From Apostichopus japonicus (lineage: Eukaryota > Echinodermata > Holothuroidea > Aspidochirotida > Stichopodidae), in the NCBI RefSeq assembly GCF_037975245.1, contig NC_092577.1, forward strand, positions 11,288,013-11,352,012: a stretch of DNA of 64,000 nt. Reading direction: 5' to 3'. The translations under genes and the position numbers were made by a program. Every line of letters starts with the position of its first letter. Position 1 is the first letter of the stretch. The notes under the pieces are model-generated. The model had not been told where the DNA came from. It ran no database searches and was given only the letters and a program-made list of their open reading frames with translations. This document shows positions 58,501 to 64,000 of this stretch, piece after piece.

Positions 58501-60990
58501 ATTAGATCCTTTGCTGATCTTTTATACCAGACTTGGTGAAGTTGTAACAATTACGAGGGGTACAGGTTTCATTAACATCTGGAGGTCAAAGGTCATTTGT
58601 GGTCATAAATGGTGAAATCATAAAATTAAAAAAAACTACTACTCCTAAGGGTTATTTTTGATGTGCATTACACTTGGTGATAGTGATCAATATATGACTG
58701 GTCGTCAAAGGTTTACCTTATCAAAGGTGAAAAGCCAAATAAGTCAAAGCAAACCATATTTTTTAAAAGCCTACCCGTCTTTGAGTTTATGTTTCTAATT
58801 TTGGTCAAACTTGGTCATATTGAACAAAAAGTGATTGGTCATGAAACTTACACTTAACTTTCAGGTTGAATATATCATTTGCGGCCTAAATGATCTGAAT
58901 TAGGTGAAAGTGACACAAAAAGCTAATCCATAAAATGTGTCGATTAGCTTTTCATCAACCATTGGTCATGCTAATCTCAAGGGATGGGTTATTATCGTTG
59001 TACTTAATCTTAACTTGGTCAAAAGAGGTCAACATATTTTATATGGTGTGGTTGTAACTTAGTGACCGTGATTATAAGATTATATTGTTGATCCGTAGGT
59101 CAGTGTCATGTGAGGTTCCTCTAGTCAGCTAGTATGCCACATCTCACCAAAAGAAAACAAATCCAAATCTAGGCTGTACTGTCTTGATACAGTACAATTA
59201 ATGCAACACGTTGTCTTCCTGGCTCAAGTTTCATTAATGAAACCAATGAAACGACAAAACGCCACGGTAATTAAGAGGTTCCTGCTTTTGATAGGCCGTG
59301 GGTAAAAGTAGGAAAAGTTATTTAAAAGTTGTTTATCGTTACAAAATCATGGTGAATACACGAAAACTGTATATTTGTTTGATGATACATATTATTTTCC
59401 AAATGTGAAGGACCTTGACGTTCCATGTACAGTGCAGTAGTGACTCATTTCCGCACTGTCCACACAGAACAATGATGCAATTTGTTAAGGGATAACACAT
59501 ATTAATGTATAGCACAGTTAGTGTGCCACTCCCTATTTTCTAACTAATTGCGAGAAACACAAAATCGTTTGAATATTTGTTGAACTTTGCGAATCTGATT
59601 ATCAGCTGCTGTAAACGTCTGTAATTATAATACGTGGATATGAGTTAACTATCAACTTTTGTTAAGTTTGGATTTTCTTTAATGAACTCTGTAACTTCAT
59701 GATGATTGCGGACTATTTCCAGGCCCGTTGGCTAAGGCCAGGTTCTACAATCTTACCATTCTTGGGTTGTATGGGAGTTGACTTAGGCTAGCGTAAAATG
59801 CAGCACATGTACATGTACTACGGGATATAAATAGCACATTTAATTAATCTTCATAGTAATTTATGGGGGTTGTTTAAGTAAAGAAGTATACTATAACTTA
59901 AGAGGGTATAATGGTTTAAAGAATTTTTTGCAGTTTCACTGTAGAAACATGTATCCACGTGAGGAAAATAGCATTCTGGGAGATCGCCCTCACTTTACTT
60001 CAAAATGGCGGATCTCATGAACTGTAATTAGACTCATTCCAGTTGCATATATGGAGGGGTTCTATAAGTAGTGGACTGTGGACTTGTTTTATAATGTAGC
60101 CCTACCTTTGTAATACTTCATTGTTTTGAAGTCACACTTATGTCTACTTTGAGTTAGTATTCTCTTCCTTCTTAAAAGGATGCATTTTACCGGCAGTCTT
60201 GTTTTATATGCTGTAAGGAGATACATGATAACTTTATGATTGGTGATTTAGTCTTAAAGGGATAGCATGTTTATAGCTGAAACTATTAACCTTCTCTTTA
60301 ACCAATTTCAATTGACTGCAGTAATTGCACCATGCATTTCGTCAGTCATGCATTTCACCTTTGGAGGTTTGAACTTGAAGCAATATAGTACATCACAACC
60401 TGTATATGTTGGGTAGTCAAAGTAGTATGTGGTCAATATTATTTTGATGACGCAATGGTCGCAACTACTTGTACTTTAAATATTGTTCTACAATGAATTA
60501 ACAACACTGGTCGTTGAATTGTTAATATGTCATAATGATGCCCATTGTATGTTTCCTTTTAGAATTGGTTTTAGGTGATTATTGAACTATTTCTGGGATG
60601 TTTAGATGTGTACAGTGTATAGTTTTTTATTTGTATTATTATTGTTTACTTTAATTTATTTACAGGTGAACAAAAAGTCCGGTGACAATTTATAGCCACT
60701 GCTCTCTTTAATATGATTTTACTTTGATTTGATCTTGATCTCTGTAGTTGCATGTTAAATGCCTTGCGCTACCAAACAAGAGAGGTAATATATAAAACAC
60801 TGCTTCTTTGTATTTTTTCCACGACATCCTTACACAAATATAATGTTCCCATGCGTCATAGTTGCACATTAATGTTTGAGAGGACAAAATGGTGGCCACT
60901 TCCCCAAACTGATGAGTAAAAAATAGAGTATATTGCCAAGTCTGCACATATGATCAGGGACATCTAAATACTCGTTGTAAATTGATATTG
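58501..60990. other. Unit-4-specific insertion, unidentified
   Basis: It interrupts the unit tail between sequence like 34180 and sequence like 34355. The first 600 bases are rich in GGTCA/GGTCAAA phrases and resemble the repeat at 1-1268 in style. The rest has no recognised gene, terminal repeat or tail. Confidence 0.5.
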
Positions 60991-61199
60991 ATACCTTTTT
61001 TCATTTCATGAACATAAAAGTCTTATCAAGGCCACACAATGTCAACAATCTAAATAGAGGTCGCTGATGTGGCAACGTTATAATCCCAATTTGACCCCCG
61101 GGAGGCACAATGAGCAGAAAATATGTTGTAATAGTCATGTTAACAGTAGAATGTAATTTAGAAAGAAATAACCCGACCACTTCCGCATCCTACCCTGTC

Positions 61200-61290
61200 C
61201 CCTCCCTTACCCGATCATATCCCAAACCCATACCCCATACCCCATACCCATACAACCCCATTCCCATACAACCCTATAAAACCCGACCCC
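61200..61290. repeat. Pyrimidine-biased CCCATAC repeat
   Basis: Imperfect CCCATAC/CCATACA repeats directly ahead of SINE copy 2. It gives a false Pro/Tyr-rich frame (61110-61418). Confidence 0.75.
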
Positions 61291-61310
61291 ATCCCCAACC
61301 ATACTCCAAC

Positions 61311-61552
61311 ATAATGGGAGTGTTAGTTCAGTGGTTAACGCCGGTGCCTTCGTATCATAAGGTCCCCGGTTCAAGTCACCCAAGACTAATGTTAGTCGTC
61401 CAGTTACAGAGTTGTTGACAATTCATAATCATGGACGTTAAATATGAATGTAAGAGACTGGCTTCGGTCAGCTTGCGGCTTTGATAAGCCAATGAGGCTT
61501 CTTTGCGAGTTCCTGCTTGCAAGAGGATCTAAAATACATACATAACACAACA
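61311..61552 (+). mobile_element. tRNA-derived SINE, copy 2
   Basis: Same family as 51757-52072: A box TAGTTCAGTGG (61324-61334), B box GGTTCAAGTC (61368-61377, one change), shared body TGGCTTCGGTCAGCTTGCG, TTCTTTGCGAGTTCCTGCTTG and a short ACATACATA tail. More diverged, so probably older. Confidence 0.82.
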
Positions 61553-61789
61553 AAAAACAGTTGAAATGCAGCCGCAGTATTCCCTTTAATTTACTGGTAG
61601 TAAAGAATGAGGGACATATTTACTTCTGTCCTACAAACACCATTGTCAAATTAAGTTGAACTCCTTATTGGGTTGGTAAAAGGAGTTATTAAGGTTTATT
61701 ATGAATCATTTCTACTACTTGACTGTATAAGTTTTACTGTGCATCGCAGGGTAATACTTAATAAAGAATTTTTTTCATGTATTAAACAA

Positions 61790-64000
61790 ATACCTTAAAT
61801 GCATGAACTAAATATCGTACGATATAGTCTAGATACAAAAAAAAAGAAAAAAAAGAGGAATCTTCCAGAAAATGAAAAGCAGGAGCTTACTCTTATGTCT
61901 CCGCATTTTTGAAACTATAACTTGAATTTTCTTTGTAAATTTGAAGTTTAATTTTATGAGTATCGACCTTATATTTAGAATTATTAAACATTACTAGAAG
62001 ATTCCAAAAAGTGCTTCGCCCAAAGGCTTTCATGCTCCAAACTATCCCTAGTTATTGTGGATTAAAAAATGATCAAATATGTCAGGATCAAAGAAATAAA
62101 TTAAGTTTTAAACATCAAGTGGTGCATTCTGAAGTATAAACTTAGGTCGATACAAGTAGCTCTTAACGCAAGATTGTGTTAATAAATAATAACAACTCGA
62201 ACATTCCCCCGACTGATTTAGGTAGTGACATGAATTTTTTTGTTAGAGAATGTCCCCCCTCCCCTTTCCCACCCGGAAATTAAAATTAAGAGGTCAACTG
62301 GTGCATTCGGAGGCATATCTAGACTATATGTCTCTAGAAGCAGCCTAAAACCAAGGCCACACCCTTTGCGTACGCCATTGACTAACTATCCTTCATTCAC
62401 TTTGTAGGAACAAAACAAATTACTTTTAACTAAACTTTGAAGATACAGAAAGGTTTGTCAGTGTGAACGTCTCTGCAAATTATTCAATTTATTTCGTCCA
62501 TAATGTCATGTCAGAATGTGAAATATCATGTATTTGTCTAAGCACTCCCATGTTGCTGAATGTAACACTCTTATACATACATATATTGCTGTTAGCAAGT
62601 TGAAAGTCCGATGGTATTTAATCGCTCCCATCTACTACGATTTGATTGCTAGTTACTACTACCAGCTTACTTGCTTTGCATTTGGGGCAACTTTGTATTT
62701 TGGTAGGGCGCCATCGTTTTTTTCAAGTTCTGCCCTCCTAGTGCTCTTAATGTACGGAAGTCAAAATATGGTATTCTTCTGTCAAGACTTTTTTGTTTTT
62801 CTGCATCACTGTTCGTCAATACAGGCGCGGGTCCAAAGGTGTGGTTCTGGATCGTTGGCTCCGACTCTTTTGTAGGATGGTCTGGATTTCCTCCCTCTGT
62901 ACTTGGGTTTCCTCCCACATAATTTTTGACCTGAAACAGAGCCTTCTGAGTCATCATTCAGGCTTTGAAATTAGTTCTATAATTAAAGATCTACACCCAA
63001 TACTGTGATAAAAACTAATTTTATTTATGTGTAGGGTTGAAAATTACGGCCTGTTTACCACTCAGTGCCTCCCTCTCTCCCCAATATGCGCCTGACAAGT
63101 CCCACTGCCCCTCCTTCTCACTTGAGGACCTATATATATATTGAAAGGTGCATCACTCGATAATTCACTCTATACTAACCTGTTATGTATCCATTGTTCA
63201 GTGCAGACCTAAGTCCGTGCCACTCGGCCTCAGTGATTCTACTGGTGTGAATGCGTATTAATGGCATTGTATAACTGTCAATGAGAGCGCATTACGCACG
63301 TGTAATACTTGTACAGAGTGCACATTTGTGCTTTTAAACAATGTACATGGAATAACCACATTTTATAGGCAATATTCGCACAAAACACAAATAAAATGAT
63401 GAATTACGTATATTTGCTGTAACTTGACAGTATGCATAAGAGCCAAATTAACAATTTCTCAGGCTCAAAGACTGCATTAGCACAATTTTATGCAGACCTG
63501 TACTAATTCTCTCACTCCGCCTGCTTTGAGAGTGGAACATTTTCAGAAACTAAACAGAGTTATTACGTTTTATTTTGGTAAATAAAACAGTGCGAAGCAT
63601 CTACGCATTATGGAATAGGAAAATCATTTTGCAAATTTTGTCTAAAATTTTGCAAAAAAGGCAAACCCATTCTGTTGGTGCAAATGTTCAACTAGAGAAA
63701 TTTGGTACACAGTAATTTATGGCTTAAATCATAAAATATTTCCTTCTATAATGTTAACCAAAATACTTCTTTACAGAATATACAGAATATGACAGAGTAT
63801 ATTCCAGAATATATAACAGAATGTATAACAGAATATATAACATAATATATTCCAGAATATAACAGAATATACCAAAATATAACAGAATATCTTACAGAAT
63901 ATAACCTTTTCAAACTGAAGTGAGCCTTTAACACGTAGACGATACGTGAACATTTCCATACAATCGGTAAATACATGTAAGAGAAACAACTCTTGACTGG
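61790..64000 (+). repeat. Tandem segmental duplication, unit 5 (cut by window edge)
   Basis: The head matches 49178 onward (CAAATACCTTAAATG). 62480-63180 matches 19560-20280. 63520-63980 matches 14370-14650 and 5000-5170, the region 0.8-1 kb upstream of the TRIM-like start codons. No gene within the window part. Confidence 0.8.
63777..63903. repeat. ACAGAATATA minisatellite, unit 5 only
   Basis: The decamer-type phrase ACAGAATATA is repeated with variations about ten times, where units 1 and 2 have it once (5090, 14582). A local expansion of unit sequence. Confidence 0.8.

Larger units (their letters stand above)
49011..61789 (+). repeat. Tandem segmental duplication, unit 3 tail and unit 4
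   Basis: After the nest the unit 3 tail resumes (TTCATCATGGTAACT at about 49093, as at 19306). Unit 4 follows, its head at about 49228 matching 1269, and the sequence runs parallel to units 1 and 2 up to the intact copy 4. A SINE (51757-52072) and unit-specific spacer (53720-54500, no gene; includes a G-run at 53878-53887) interrupt the match. The tail is interrupted by about 2.5 kb (58500-60990) and resumes at about 61000-61180, matching 34355-34530. Confidence 0.82.

Noticed and set aside
19970-62850. Further CAGGGGCG-type element ends at about 19960 and 62821
   Set aside because: The resemblance (CAGGCGCGGGTCCAAAGG) lies inside a duplicated segment, and no partner end or duplication is visible.

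Overview
This is eukaryotic DNA from an animal. Genes have spliced, non-coding 5' ends, AT-rich introns, (AT)n, (AAT)n and (CATA)n microsatellites, tRNA-derived SINEs, LINEs, a BEL/Pao fragment and an intron-containing MULE transposon. A tandem family of RING/B-box (TRIM-like) genes, together with these repeats, fits a marine invertebrate, most likely a deuterostome such as an echinoderm (sea cucumber or sea urchin type). The species is inferred, not shown.

The backbone is a tandem array of about 8-12 kb units, each carrying one TRIM-like gene on the + strand. Unit 1 (1269-8897) holds a dead copy (5898-8039). Unit 2 (8898-19389) holds an intact 723-residue copy (15388-17559). Unit 3 (30590-34666) holds a dead copy (31061-33267). 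Unit 4 (49011-61789) holds an intact 727-residue copy (55062-57245). Unit 5 starts near 61790 and runs off the right edge; its gene should start about 0.7 kb outside the window. Flanks of copies 1 and 3 resemble each other, as do those of 2 and 4, so the array may have grown by duplicating a two-gene block. In both blocks the first gene is dead and the second intact.

Mobile elements have been inserted into the units, and the neighbouring units preserve the empty sites, so several ends can be read directly. Three small transposons with CAGGGGCG-like ends each show a 5-bp target duplication (10862-12478, 13193-13532, 46291-46502). A tRNA-derived SINE sits at about 51757-52072 and a second at about 61311-61552. 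The largest structure is a four-layer nest at the unit 3/4 boundary. A probable solo LTR (34667-35276 plus 48565-49010) lies in an (AT)n tract. It is split by a 13.3-kb MULE (35277-48555) with 79-bp terminal inverted repeats (77/79 identical) and a perfect 9-bp target duplication. The MULE carries a five-exon transposase pseudogene (43462-48327, - strand) and is itself invaded by an intact-looking two-ORF LINE (36243 to about 40777).

Between units 2 and 3 (19390-30589) is an 11-kb block without a recognisable host gene. It holds a decayed reverse transcriptase, three families of tandem repeats, a reverse-strand LINE 3' end with an (AAT)n tail, and a BEL/Pao integrase end with a possible LTR.

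Function: the two intact genes encode RING, two B-boxes, a coiled coil and a C-terminal propeller-like region, the layout of TRIM ubiquitin ligases. Their C-terminal halves differ most between copies and look mosaic, consistent with a family diversifying its recognition domain, possibly in innate immunity. That role is inference.
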